Positions 24,775-34,470 of a stretch of 56,530 nucleotides of DNA are shown in pieces; position 1 is the first letter of the stretch, and every line of letters starts with the position of its first letter. The DNA is from Rhodocyclaceae bacterium (GTDB lineage: Bacteria > Pseudomonadota > Gammaproteobacteria > Burkholderiales > Usitatibacteraceae): assembly GCA_020247395.1 (NCBI GenBank), contig JADCJC010000020.1, positions 1 through 56,530 of the forward strand, read 5' to 3'. Position numbers and translations under genes: made by a program. The notes under the pieces are model-generated. The model was given only the letters and a program-made list of their open reading frames with translations. It did not search any database and was not told the origin of the DNA.

Positions 24775-25053
24775 ATGATGCAATTGCAATGCCCATTTTG
24801 TGGATATCGCCCTGAAAACGAGTTCGACTGCGGTGGTACCACGGCGATCGCACGCCCGCCGATCGACTGCAGTGATGAGGTGTGGGGAGACTATCTTTTC
24901 TTTCGCGTGAATCCGAAGGGGCTTCACGCCGAACGCTGGCGACATACATTTGGTTGCGGCCAGTGGTTCAACGTCGTTCGCGACACGGTCACGCATGAGG
25001 TGAGCGCCGTTTACCGCATTACTGAGTCGCGGCCACGCGCGCTCGATCCATGA
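24775..25053 (+). CDS. soxD: Sarcosine oxidase, delta subunit
   Basis: A 92-residue zinc-binding subunit. Zinc ligands are visible in LQCPFCGYRPENEFDCGG and in the HTFGCGQWFN block. It starts 14 bases after soxB with a GGAG-type Shine-Dalgarno and overlaps the soxA start (ATGA). It has a structural role in the heterotetramer. Confidence 0.95.
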   Translation: MMQLQCPFCGYRPENEFDCGGTTAIARPPIDCSDEVWGDYLFFRVNPKGLHAERWRHTFGCGQWFNVVRDTVTHEVSAVYRITESRPRALDP

Positions 25054-27956
25054 GCGGCTACCGCCTGTCTGCACCCCACGGCGCATGGATTGATCGCTCA
25101 CGCACATTGCAATTCGATTTTAATGGCGCAGAAGTTAGGGGATTTGCCGGCGACACGGTTGCCTCCGCATTACTCGCGCAAGGCATCGTTCATGTTGGGC
25201 GCAGTTTCAAACTGCATCGACCGCGCGGCGTATTCAGTTGCGGTTTCGAAGAGCCAACCGGGCTAGTAGATATTGGTGCCGGGCGTTACAGGACGCCCAA
25301 CACCCGTGCCACGGATATCGCTGCCGCAGATGGCATGACTGCCAAACCGGGCAACGCCTGGCCGAGCCTTGCTGTGGATCTTGCGGCCATGAATAGCAAG
25401 TTCGCCGCACTGACGCCCGCTGGTTTCTACTACAAAACATTTATGTGGCCGGATTGGCATTTGTTTGAGCCGGCCATCCGTCGCATGGCCGGTCTTGGTG
25501 TTGCAGCGGATGGTCCAGACCCTGACCGCTACGATGAGGTCTCACAGCAAGTAGAAGTGCTCGTCATCGGTGCGGGTGCGGCGGGATTGCAGGCAGCGTT
25601 GTCAGCAGCGCAGAGTGGCCGACAGGTTCTGTTATTGGAAAGTGGGGCGCACTCTGGAGGCTGGCTGGCGAGCCAGTCGCTACAGGGCGACGCGAGCGCA
25701 ACACATCGGCTCGATGACTTGACCCGTCAGCTCGCCGCAGCGGGAGTGTCGTTACGCGTGAATTGCACGGCGCTAGGACTCTACGATCACCAGTTGGTCG
25801 TGGCACTGGAGACGGTCGACGATGTCACCGTGCGGGAGCGGCTGTGGAAGATTCGCGCTGAACGCATCATCCTCGCCACGGGCGCGATCGAGCGACCGAT
25901 GTTGTTCCCGGACAATGACCGGCCGGGAGTCATGCTCGCCAGCGCAGTGGAGCGCTATGCGACACACTTTGGTGTTGCTTGCGGCAAACGTGTCGTGATC
26001 TCGACCGCCTGCGATAGTGGCTACGCGGTGGCGGCGTCATTGCAGGCCGCAGGCATTGAGTTGGCTGCAATCGTCGATTATAGGGAGGCGAGCGCGGAGG
26101 ACGCCCCGACTGGCGCTAAGGTCTTTCGCGGCAGCAGTATTGTGGCGGTGAGTGGATCACGTGCCATTAATCGCGTTGGCGTCGCCGCAAACCGCAGCGG
26201 TAATTTGCAAACCATTGATGCAGACTGTATCGCGAGTGCAGGTGGCTGGACGCCCGCAGTTAATCTGTACTCGATGGCGGGCGGCAAACTGCGATGGGTT
26301 GAGGACGCATCGATGTTTGTACCTGGCCTCACGCTCAAGGGCATCGAATCGGTTGGGGCATGTGCAGGTGCGTTTGAACTGGAACTCGCACTGGATCACG
26401 CCGGTGCGACGGGGCGTGGAAACGCGGCTCCCGCGCCCGTCGGCGGTCTCGGCATTGTGCCCGCCAGAAATACACCTACACCTATAGCCTTGGCGATGCT
26501 CGGCCGTCGCCCCGGAAAGATATTTGTCGATTTACAAAACGACGTATGCGTTGATGACATCGAGCTCGCTGCGCGAGAAAACTATCGCTCTGTTGAACAT
26601 CTCAAACGTTACACCACCATGGGAATGGCAACGGACCAGGGTAAAACCAGTAACGTCAACGCGCTGGTGTTGATGGGGGAACTGACGGCGCGAACGCCTG
26701 CCGAGGTCGGCACCACCAAGTTTCGACCACCGGTCAAGCCGGTTACGCTCAATGCCTTGGCCGCCGGACGAACTGGCGAGCGATATCGGCCACTCAAACG
26801 CATGCCTGGCCACACCTGGCACGAAACTAAAGGTGGCTTATTCGAGGAATTTGGCGGCTGGCTGAGGCCGGCAGCGTACTGCAAGAATCATGAAGAAATT
26901 ATTCCTGCGGCAGAACGCGAAGCGCTGCATGTACGAACACATGTCGGGATTTTTGAAGGCTCGCCGCTCGGCAAGATCGAAATTTACGGCCCCGATGCAG
27001 CAGCGTTTCTCGACCTGATGTACGTCGGTAGCATGTCGACACTCGCCATCGGTCAGGCAAGGTATGGCCTGCTACTGCGCGAAGATGGCGTAATTTTTGA
27101 TGATGGCATCGTCGCTCGCTTGGGAGAACAGCATTTCTGGGTAAATACTACGTCCGGTGGGGTGGATCGCGTCGCGTTGGCCTTTGAAGAATGGCAACAG
27201 TGCGAATACATCAATCATCGCGTGCTCATCACACCTGTCACATCATCGTGGGGCAACGTTACTGTTTCGGGGCCGAAGGCTTGGAAGCTTTTGGCGGCGG
27301 CTGGCTTCGACGAATCACTTGCCCCGACAAATATGAAACACATGACAGTTCGTGAGTTGGCGTACGGAGGGGCTAAAGTGCGAGTGATGCGCGCGAGCTT
27401 CAGCGGTGAGCTGGGGTATGAAATCAATCTTCCCGCGCCATACACGCAGTCATTGTTAGAGCGCCTCGGCGAAGTCGGCTGCGAGTTTGAGGCGAAGCCT
27501 TACGGGATTGAAGCGTTGATGGTGTTGCGAACCGAAAAAGGTTTCCTGCATCTGGGCGCGGACACCGATGGCACGACGCTCCCAGGGGACGTAGGCATGG
27601 ACCGCGGAATTGCAAAGAAGGCCGCGAACTTTGTGGGCCGACGATCACTGCTCAGACCCGCAGCCCTCGATGCCGATCGCATGCAGCTAGTTGGGTTGTT
27701 GCCGGTTGATCGAACGTCTCGATTGCCGACTGGCGCCCACATTGTCACGAAGCAGCCTCCGGCTCCGATTGACGGCTTCGTCACATCCAGTGCCTATAGC
27801 GCTGTTCTGGGAATGCCCGTGGCGCTTGCGATGCTCAAGCGCGGCTTCGCGAGGATCGGTGAGGTCATTACTTTGTTCCACCTTGGCCGTACATTGCGGG
27901 CGGAAGTCGTTAAAACGCCGTTCTTTGATCCGAAAGGAGAGCGGCTTGAAGGCTGA
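25050..27956 (+). CDS. soxA: Sarcosine oxidase, alpha subunit
   Basis: A 968-residue subunit. Near the N-terminus a 2Fe-2S-ferredoxin-like fold (residues about 15-100, FDFNGAEVRGFAGDTVASAL) is followed by the FAD/NAD domain with VLVIGAGAAGLQAALSAAQS near 170. The C-terminal third is a GcvT (aminomethyltransferase) domain that passes the methylene group to tetrahydrofolate (EALMVLRTEKGFLHLGADTD near 830). The length is usual for SoxA. It overlaps soxD by four bases, and soxG begins inside its last codons. Confidence 0.96.
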   Translation: MSGYRLSAPHGAWIDRSRTLQFDFNGAEVRGFAGDTVASALLAQGIVHVGRSFKLHRPRGVFSCGFEEPTGLVDIGAGRYRTPNTRATDIAAADGMTAKPGNAWPSLAVDLAAMNSKFAALTPAGFYYKTFMWPDWHLFEPAIRRMAGLGVAADGPDPDRYDEVSQQVEVLVIGAGAAGLQAALSAAQSGRQVLLLESGAHSGGWLASQSLQGDASATHRLDDLTRQLAAAGVSLRVNCTALGLYDHQLVVALETVDDVTVRERLWKIRAERIILATGAIERPMLFPDNDRPGVMLASAVERYATHFGVACGKRVVISTACDSGYAVAASLQAAGIELAAIVDYREASAEDAPTGAKVFRGSSIVAVSGSRAINRVGVAANRSGNLQTIDADCIASAGGWTPAVNLYSMAGGKLRWVEDASMFVPGLTLKGIESVGACAGAFELELALDHAGATGRGNAAPAPVGGLGIVPARNTPTPIALAMLGRRPGKIFVDLQNDVCVDDIELAARENYRSVEHLKRYTTMGMATDQGKTSNVNALVLMGELTARTPAEVGTTKFRPPVKPVTLNALAAGRTGERYRPLKRMPGHTWHETKGGLFEEFGGWLRPAAYCKNHEEIIPAAEREALHVRTHVGIFEGSPLGKIEIYGPDAAAFLDLMYVGSMSTLAIGQARYGLLLREDGVIFDDGIVARLGEQHFWVNTTSGGVDRVALAFEEWQQCEYINHRVLITPVTSSWGNVTVSGPKAWKLLAAAGFDESLAPTNMKHMTVRELAYGGAKVRVMRASFSGELGYEINLPAPYTQSLLERLGEVGCEFEAKPYGIEALMVLRTEKGFLHLGADTDGTTLPGDVGMDRGIAKKAANFVGRRSLLRPAALDADRMQLVGLLPVDRTSRLPTGAHIVTKQPPAPIDGFVTSSAYSAVLGMPVALAMLKRGFARIGEVITLFHLGRTLRAEVVKTPFFDPKGERLEG
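27935..27939 (+). promoter_or_regulatory. Shine-Dalgarno deciding the soxG start
   Basis: AGGAG within the soxA 3' end, six bases before the TTG at 27946. It supports a TTG start for soxG, since the nearest ATG (27987) is 41 codons' worth of bases away from any comparable signal. Confidence 0.65.
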
Positions 27957-28533
27957 AAATCTTCTCCAGTTACGGCGGCTGCAAATGAGTGGTGTCGCGC
28001 AACTCATTCCGCGTGCCACCGACAATTGTCAGGTTTCGGTTGTTGAATCGCAGCGCGTGATCTCGATACGCCATTTGCCTGATTGTGAGAATTCGGTGTC
28101 GCATTTCTTTGCCGGAGAAAATGCGCTACAACCCCCTCAGGCCGGCCACTTCGAAGGTAGTGACCCCTGGATGTTATGGCGTAGTCCGAACGAATATCTA
28201 CTGATAACGTCATCGGATGTGTTTGCCAACGATTCGCTTGCGGCGCTTCCCGCAACCCGAAACGCGCTTGCTTACGCATTAGATCTATCAGCAGGATATT
28301 TGATTGTTGAATTGCTTGGAGACGGCATTGTGGATGTACTGCCGCGTCTGCTTGACGCGAGTGCAATTCCGCAAGCCGCAGGTCGGTGCTGTCGAGCCCG
28401 CTTGGCAGAGATTGCGGTGATCGCGGTGAGATTGGCGGACGACCGAGTTTGGTTAGTCGCTGACCGTGCCAATGATCGCTATTTGATGCTCTGGATTGCC
28501 TACGCTGTGCAGGCCTCGGCACCGCGACCATGA
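27946..28533 (+). CDS. soxG: Sarcosine oxidase, gamma subunit
   Basis: A 195-residue protein with SoxG features: PDCENSVSHFFAGENALQPP, then DPWMLWRSPNEYLLI and a C-terminal FHLLWD-like position reading RYLMLWIAYAV. I choose the TTG at 27946, which follows a strong Shine-Dalgarno and overlaps soxA by 11 bases; the open frame extends much further upstream inside soxA only as a shadow. Gamma closes the BDAG set and binds the GcvT-like half of alpha. No folate-recycling gene (purU, fdhA) follows; the next gene is on the opposite strand. Confidence 0.88.
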   Translation: MKAENLLQLRRLQMSGVAQLIPRATDNCQVSVVESQRVISIRHLPDCENSVSHFFAGENALQPPQAGHFEGSDPWMLWRSPNEYLLITSSDVFANDSLAALPATRNALAYALDLSAGYLIVELLGDGIVDVLPRLLDASAIPQAAGRCCRARLAEIAVIAVRLADDRVWLVADRANDRYLMLWIAYAVQASAPRP

Positions 28534-28677
28534 AGTCGCCCATCGTCGCGTCAGGGGCGGACGCGGTTTACGCGCTGTTTACCGGAGTTGCGCCTAGCAG
28601 GTGCTGAGCTGCCGTAATCGTGACTTGCGACGGTCTCCAGACTCCTTTCAAGGGGGGCGCAGCTTCTACAAATGTGG

Positions 28678-30789
28678 TCAGCGGTTGTTTTCCTTGGTGG
28701 TGCTTAACGCAGGCCACAGCTCGAAGCGCCGCAGCAGTGGCATTGGGTCAGGATCATGCCCTGCAAAGCTGCGAAAGGCAGCTTCCGCCGCCACGCGATG
28801 GCCGACGCTTAGGATCTGATCGATCCAGGCTTTGGAAGTCGCCGCGTCGTAGATCCCGTCTGGCGATTCTTCAAACGTTCTAACGGCATCGGCTGCCATC
28901 ACATCGGCCCATAGATACGAGTAGAGACCTGCAGCGTAAGCGCCGACGAAGACGTGGGGGTTATGTGTGACGCGCATGATCACGTCCCATGCTTCGGGCA
29001 TACCCAGTTCGATCAACGTATCGTTTTCCACCTTTACCGGGTCAATTTGCTTGCCGCTGCCATCGGCCATCAAATGTAGGCGCAGGTCAACGATGGCCGG
29101 CATTAGGTAATCTGGATTGAGGCTAAAGGGACGATCGTATTTGAGCCCTTGTTCGATCCGGTCGAGCAATTCATTCGGCATCGGCTCGTCCGTCAGGTGA
29201 TGGTGCGCGAAGCGATGCAGCAGCTCTGCGTCGCGCAACCAGCGCTCATTGATTAGGGCAGGTAGCTCGACGAAATCCCACGCCACATGCTGACTGCCTA
29301 GAGATACATAGGCCGACGTACAGTGCAACATATGCAAAGCATGACCAAACTCGTGGAAGAACACATTGGCGTACTCCCAAGGCAGTAGGGCAGGCTGGCC
29401 GTGTGGCGGCGCTGGAAAAGTTGAATAGATTGCGCTGATCGGCAGCACCCGCCCAGCAAAACGCTCTGCCTCACGGTACTGCATCTGGTAGGAGCCGTGG
29501 CTTTTACCCTGGCGGTTGAAGAGGTCAAAGTAGAGAACGCCTATGGCCTCAGAGGCGCGATTGACTGCATACACGCGTACGCTGGGGTGGATCAACGGCG
29601 CATCGGCAATCGGCGTGAAGCTGAGGCCATGCACGCGACCTGCGGCCCAGAACATTGCCTGCAATACGTTTTCTAATGGGAAGTACGCTTTGACAGCGTC
29701 GCCGTCCAAACCAAAACGTTGCCGCCGCAGCTTTTCGGCGTAAAACTGGCGATCCCACGGTGCGAGGGGCGCACTCGCGGTGCACTCGTCGGCGCTTTGG
29801 TCGGCAATCGCTTGATAGTCGGCAAGCTGCGCGCACGCCATTGGCTTAACGCTGGCCCAGGTTTGCTCCAACAGCGATAGCGCGGCTTGCGGCGTACGCG
29901 CCATCCGGTCGGACAGCGCCAGATGGGCGTAGCTCGGGTAACCCAACAGCCGCGCTAGTTCTCCGCGCAACAATAGGATCTCCTGCGCGACGGGCTTATT
30001 GTCGTTTGCACTTCGGTTGTCGCCGCGATTGGTCCACATTCGCCAGACTTGCTCACGTAAATCGCGTCGGGTCGCCAAGGTCAGAAAAGGCCATACTGCG
30101 CCGCGCGTGTTGGGAATAGCCCAGACGCCGGGGCGGCCCATATCCGCGGCTGCTGCCGCCGCCGCTTGACGCAGCCGATCGGGCAGGCCGTCCAGCGCTG
30201 AGTCATCCTCGATTAACACCGCCTGGCGGCTCGCCTCTTCGATCAAGTTTTGGTCGTATTGCGAGGACAACGCCGCCAGCCGCCCACTGATCTGCGCTAG
30301 CCGCTTCTTGGCGGCAGGCGCAAGGCCCGCACCACGCCGTCGCATACGTTGGATCAGCACTGCCAACAGGCGCCGTTTTTCGTCCGTTAGCCGTGCTATC
30401 TCGTCGCTATTCCACACGGCGTTTAGCCTGGCAAACAAGCGCTCGTCATGTGCTATCTCATCGTCTAGCGCAGCCAGCAGGGGCGGCACCCTTTGTGCAA
30501 CTGTCGGCATGTTGCCAAGACTTTGGCTGTTGGCATACACGCGGAACACACACAGTACGCGCGCCAAGGCGCGACCTGAATCTTCCAGCGCTTCCGCCGT
30601 GTTTGCGAAGGTGGGGGGCGCATTATTTGAGGCAATGGAATTGACTTCAGATCTTTTCCATTCAATCGCAACGCTTATGGCTTCTTCCAACGCCGCGATA
30701 TCGACGTTTTCCAAGGGAGGTAAGCCGCCATACGGACCAGCCCACGGCGAAAGCAGTGATCGCGCTTTGTCGGAAAGTGTCACACTCAT
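28678..30789 (-). CDS. M3 family oligopeptidase (Dcp/OpdA-like)
   Basis: A 703-residue zinc metallopeptidase with no signal peptide, so cytoplasmic. The active site is FHEFGHALH (His479, Glu480, His483), and the third ligand lies about 25 residues on in WDFVELPALINERW. Length and the two helical halves fit thimet-type oligopeptidases, which cut short peptides of up to about 20 residues inside their tunnel. It is the last gene of the minus-strand block running from the TonB receptor; the preceding hydrolase gene ends 12 bases upstream. In that setting it would reduce imported peptides to small fragments. Confidence 0.95.
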   Translation of the reverse strand: MSVTLSDKARSLLSPWAGPYGGLPPLENVDIAALEEAISVAIEWKRSEVNSIASNNAPPTFANTAEALEDSGRALARVLCVFRVYANSQSLGNMPTVAQRVPPLLAALDDEIAHDERLFARLNAVWNSDEIARLTDEKRRLLAVLIQRMRRRGAGLAPAAKKRLAQISGRLAALSSQYDQNLIEEASRQAVLIEDDSALDGLPDRLRQAAAAAAADMGRPGVWAIPNTRGAVWPFLTLATRRDLREQVWRMWTNRGDNRSANDNKPVAQEILLLRGELARLLGYPSYAHLALSDRMARTPQAALSLLEQTWASVKPMACAQLADYQAIADQSADECTASAPLAPWDRQFYAEKLRRQRFGLDGDAVKAYFPLENVLQAMFWAAGRVHGLSFTPIADAPLIHPSVRVYAVNRASEAIGVLYFDLFNRQGKSHGSYQMQYREAERFAGRVLPISAIYSTFPAPPHGQPALLPWEYANVFFHEFGHALHMLHCTSAYVSLGSQHVAWDFVELPALINERWLRDAELLHRFAHHHLTDEPMPNELLDRIEQGLKYDRPFSLNPDYLMPAIVDLRLHLMADGSGKQIDPVKVENDTLIELGMPEAWDVIMRVTHNPHVFVGAYAAGLYSYLWADVMAADAVRTFEESPDGIYDAATSKAWIDQILSVGHRVAAEAAFRSFAGHDPDPMPLLRRFELWPALSTTKENNR

Positions 30790-30801
30790 CGAAGGGCCTC
30801 C

Positions 30802-31575
30802 TTAGCCCAGCGCTTGATCGAGAAACGCGCGCACTGGAGGGACCACCAATTCGGGTGCCATGCATACACCGTGACCCTGACCCGGCACCTCGTGTACGGT
30901 CCAGCCTTGCTTGACCAGCGCAACACGCTGCTCGCGGATGATCGAAGCGATGCGAATGGGAATTCCTGCTTCGACTAAGTCGCCATCGCCCCCGAAAAAA
31001 ACCATCTTCGAGCAACGGATGCGCGCCACCGCAGTTGCTTCGTGCCAGCTCAGCATACTGGCGTAGTAGGCCGCCCACTGGCGATACTGCTCCTTGGATC
31101 GGAGCACTTTCAGAGACGAGGGGTCAGGCTTAGCCTGCTTCAAACGCGTGGCTAGCAGGATGTCGTCGTAGGGTGCGCACAGCGGTGGCCAGCCGCCTAG
31201 AATGAGTGCACTGAGCCGGTCTGTGCGATCCGCAAGCTGTAATCCCACTGCCGCGCCCCAGGAGTAGCCCCAGTAGGCGAATCTATCGAAACCTGCCGCA
31301 GTGGCAACTGCCAACATATCGTGGCATACCCGCTCGGCAGTGAGATCTTCCGGCGCAATATCTCGGCTGCCGCCCACACTCGGGTAATCGACCAGCAGAA
31401 CGCGATAGCGATCAGTCAAGCGACCAAGATACCCAGCCAGTACCACTTGTAATTCCGGCCCAAAGATCTGCGTGAATGACGCCATCAAGGGCAAGCCAAT
31501 GAGCAGCGGTTTGCCCTCGCCATACACTTCATAAAACACCCCGCTGGCCGGATCAAGCGGCATTTGTCGTTTCAT
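30802..31575 (-). CDS. Alpha/beta hydrolase
   Basis: A 257-residue alpha/beta hydrolase without signal peptide. Nucleophile motif GYSWGA, the acid in GGDGDLVEAG and His in GQGHGVCM give a complete triad. Its start overlaps the end of the DUF885 gene (by 23 bases, or 11 if the second Met is used). It could be an esterase, thioesterase or peptidase of the proline-iminopeptidase kind; the sequence does not decide. Tight packing makes it part of the peptide-degradation operon. Confidence 0.88.
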   Translation of the reverse strand: MKRQMPLDPASGVFYEVYGEGKPLLIGLPLMASFTQIFGPELQVVLAGYLGRLTDRYRVLLVDYPSVGGSRDIAPEDLTAERVCHDMLAVATAAGFDRFAYWGYSWGAAVGLQLADRTDRLSALILGGWPPLCAPYDDILLATRLKQAKPDPSSLKVLRSKEQYRQWAAYYASMLSWHEATAVARIRCSKMVFFGGDGDLVEAGIPIRIASIIREQRVALVKQGWTVHEVPGQGHGVCMAPELVVPPVRAFLDQALG

Positions 31576-33274
31576 CCTGCTGCTCTCGACGCAGCCAGTC
31601 GCTAACTAGATCGTCCAAAACCGGCAGCGTCACTGCACCTGCGGTCATGACGGCCGTATGAAAGCGGCGATGCTGGAAGCGGGGACCGAGAACACTCTCG
31701 GCGCGCCGGCGAAGCTCGCGCAGCTTCAGGTTGCCCATTTGGTATCCCAGCGCCTGTGCGGGCAGCGCCGCATAGCGGTCCACCTCACCTTCAATGGTCT
31801 CGCGCGACAGCGTAAGTCGATCAGTCATGTACGCCACGGCGTGTTCCCGGCTCCAGCCTTTCACATGGATACCGGTGTCGACCACCAGCCGCACAGCACG
31901 CCACATCTCCATTTCGAGTCTACCGTAGTGTTCGTGCGGCGTGGTGTATACCCCCATCTCGATACCTAGTGTTTCACAGTAAAGCGCCCAGCCTTCTATG
32001 CACGCGGTGTACTTTACGGCACCATATCGGCGGAAGGCAGGGATACCGGACTGTTCATTTAGCAGGGCAAGGTGCATCAGATGGCCGGGCCAGCCTTCGT
32101 GCAGGACTAGCGCTGGGTGCAAGTAAGTCGGTGCCTTTGATGGCAGGCCGCTGATCCAGAAAATACCCGCAGTTGTGCCATCTGCTGCACTAGGCTGCGC
32201 GTATGCTGGTGGCATGCGCGCCGAAACGGCCTCGGCCATGCTCTGCACGCCATAGGTAATGCGCGGGATCAATCCAAAGAACTCTGGGATGCGGCGGTCG
32301 ACACGCTTACACAGTGCCTCAACACTTTGCCGCAAGGCAGCGGCAGATGGCGCGACGAACTGCGGGTCAGAGGCGAGGAAGGCGCGGTAGTTGGCAAGGT
32401 TGCCGTCAAATCCGGCGTTGGTCGCGACTGCAGCAATCTCTGCCTCGATGCGCTCGACTTCGGCCAGGCCAAGCGCGTGTATTTCCTCGGGTTCGATTGC
32501 CGTACTCGTGAAATGGTGCACCCACACGCGGTAATATTCTGCGCCAGCGGGGCCGTCAATACAACTTAATGTGTCCCGCGCGCCGCGTGCTAGCAAGCCC
32601 TCGAGGAAGTTTGCCCACGTGTGCAGTGCTGGCATCAAGGTCTCGCGGACAAGTGCCAACGCACGTGTCGCTTGGGTTTGTACCGCAGCAAGATTCGAGG
32701 GTGAGCGTTTGAATGGTGACAGCCATGCGGACGCTTCCGCCGGAGCGGCCAAGATACCGCGGGTATTGCCGGCGCCTGCCTTGAGTACCGCACGTGGGTA
32801 GCGATACCCGCGTGTATATCCAACTTCAATATTGGTCTGCACGTCGCGTAGGTAGGCGGGCAATGTGGCTAGGCGATCGACATATTGCACTGCAGTCGCC
32901 GCATCGCTCACGCTCGCGGAGTTTGCCCAAAACACCGCTGTAAAGTCGGGCCCGGCTGGAAACAGCCAGGGGCGCAAATGTGATTCCACAGCGTATTGGG
33001 CGCGAAGGCCTGATAACTCGCGCTTAAGTAGGGCGAGTGTTGCCTTTTCTTGTACCGTCAAGTCGCGGGCATCAATTTGTTCGGTGTCCGCGAGTAACTC
33101 GCCAGCATGCCGATTACGTCGCGCGTGGTCCTCCGCTGACTCGCGAAACAATACCGCATCGGGCAGTGCTATACCGGCCAAGGCTGCGGTGAGCGGAAGC
33201 TCTCTGCATTCAAGTTCCCAATAGCGCGCCGCCAATGCAGCCAAGCGCTGCGCCGGGCTTTCTAGTGTTGTCAA
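31553..33274 (-). CDS. DUF885 family metallohydrolase
   Basis: A 573-residue DUF885 protein, a family of likely zinc peptidases. The metal motif is HEGWPGH (His392, Glu393, His398), followed by a conserved Glu in IEGWALYCETLG. The N-terminal half is helical. No signal peptide. Characterised DUF885 members are few; peptidase activity on short or modified peptides is the usual suggestion. It overlaps both neighbours by four bases or more, so all three hydrolases are co-translated. Confidence 0.92.
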   Translation of the reverse strand: MTTLESPAQRLAALAARYWELECRELPLTAALAGIALPDAVLFRESAEDHARRNRHAGELLADTEQIDARDLTVQEKATLALLKRELSGLRAQYAVESHLRPWLFPAGPDFTAVFWANSASVSDAATAVQYVDRLATLPAYLRDVQTNIEVGYTRGYRYPRAVLKAGAGNTRGILAAPAEASAWLSPFKRSPSNLAAVQTQATRALALVRETLMPALHTWANFLEGLLARGARDTLSCIDGPAGAEYYRVWVHHFTSTAIEPEEIHALGLAEVERIEAEIAAVATNAGFDGNLANYRAFLASDPQFVAPSAAALRQSVEALCKRVDRRIPEFFGLIPRITYGVQSMAEAVSARMPPAYAQPSAADGTTAGIFWISGLPSKAPTYLHPALVLHEGWPGHLMHLALLNEQSGIPAFRRYGAVKYTACIEGWALYCETLGIEMGVYTTPHEHYGRLEMEMWRAVRLVVDTGIHVKGWSREHAVAYMTDRLTLSRETIEGEVDRYAALPAQALGYQMGNLKLRELRRRAESVLGPRFQHRRFHTAVMTAGAVTLPVLDDLVSDWLRREQQDETTNAA

Positions 33275-34467
33275 CGCGCGCGCTCCCGACGTGTAACGTC
33301 ATCAACACAAATCACATCTTTCATCACGCTGATTGTCCAATCTGGAATTTCATACACAAAATTGTGTCCCGCTCCCTTCGGCGCAACCACGCGATGCGAC
33401 TGGGTCGAGGTTGCGAGATAGCGCTCGCGGGTTGCGGCAAAGAAGCGCATCATACGTTGTGCGTTAGCCGTATTTTGTTGTCGGGTTTCGGGTAGGGCGG
33501 CAATGTCACCGTCTGCATCGTCACGCGGGCCGACCAGCCAAACCGGCAGATCACCGAGATCGCGATCGTACACAACAGTATCCCAAGCAACGGCAGCCAC
33601 ACCCTCAGGGCTCAGTTCGCGATAAATCGATGCTTGTGCAAAATAGCGGCCAGCGTTGGCTTCCACGTTGCGCACGTTCAACGCTTCTGCCCCCAACACT
33701 GCGCGCGTGGCGTCAATAGTCTTCGCATACGCCGGTGTCTGGCGCGCCTTGGCTTCAGATCGTTTTGCTAGATCGAGGCCGAACAGCTGCGCCATTCCGC
33801 CCAACCATGCTGCTCGGCGCATTTCCTTGAGGGCGCTCAAGCGCGGTCCAAAGGCTATGGTCTCAAGTGGAGTCGGGTCCAGCAGCACGAGTGTGTGTAC
33901 GAGATCTGGCCTGCGGCGTGCAATGTTTGCCGCCAGCAGGCCACCGAAAGAGTGCCCCGCCCAGACGAAGGGCCCCTTTTCGCCAGCCCGATCGAGAGCC
34001 AGCACCATTTCATCAGCTTCGCGCGCGGTGGTGCGCGGAAACGGGCCGGTGTCGCTCCAGCCTGTGCCGGGACGGTCGATGAGGATTGAGCGCGTCTCTT
34101 CTCGAAACGCACGGTGAAGATGATAGATGGCATATCCACTCGCGTGGCCACCGGCAAACCACACGACAGGCGGTCGGTTTGGACGCAGTGTCCCCTCTGC
34201 CAGCAGGTGAACGTGGTAGCCACCAAGATCAATCATGCAGCCGGGTGGAGGGTAGGCGCGGCGCGCCGTCGCCAATACGGCCAGGTGCCTCAGCGAGGCA
34301 AGCGCGAGAATCGCGGCCAACGTGAAGCCGATCCACTGAATCAGCGTCCCGCCGCGTTGCGAGAAATTTGCAGCCACGAAAGTCGCGAGTGTAACAGAGA
34401 GGGCAATCAGTAGGCCGGCCCACTCGCGGCTGAAAAGCGACAACAATCTGTCACGCCATGCTTGCAT
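33271..34467 (-). CDS. Membrane-anchored alpha/beta hydrolase
   Basis: A 398-residue protein. Two hydrophobic segments (about residues 15-35 and 45-65) anchor it to the inner membrane and are followed by an alpha/beta-hydrolase domain: VVWFAGGHASG (oxyanion), RPGTGWSD, and GHSFGG with the nucleophile Ser near residue 180. A late HN-containing GAGHNFVYEIP carries the catalytic His. The catalytic domain is probably on one face of the inner membrane; the two-span topology suggests the cytoplasm. It overlaps the DUF885 gene (ATGA) and starts three bases after the MFS gene. Confidence 0.9.
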   Translation of the reverse strand: MQAWRDRLLSLFSREWAGLLIALSVTLATFVAANFSQRGGTLIQWIGFTLAAILALASLRHLAVLATARRAYPPPGCMIDLGGYHVHLLAEGTLRPNRPPVVWFAGGHASGYAIYHLHRAFREETRSILIDRPGTGWSDTGPFPRTTAREADEMVLALDRAGEKGPFVWAGHSFGGLLAANIARRRPDLVHTLVLLDPTPLETIAFGPRLSALKEMRRAAWLGGMAQLFGLDLAKRSEAKARQTPAYAKTIDATRAVLGAEALNVRNVEANAGRYFAQASIYRELSPEGVAAVAWDTVVYDRDLGDLPVWLVGPRDDADGDIAALPETRQQNTANAQRMMRFFAATRERYLATSTQSHRVVAPKGAGHNFVYEIPDWTISVMKDVICVDDVTRRERAR

Positions 34468-34470
34468 GGC

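Noticed and set aside
27691-27945. Upstream extension of the soxG open frame inside soxA
   Set aside because: soxA is fully supported there; SoxG similarity and a strong Shine-Dalgarno place the start at 27946.
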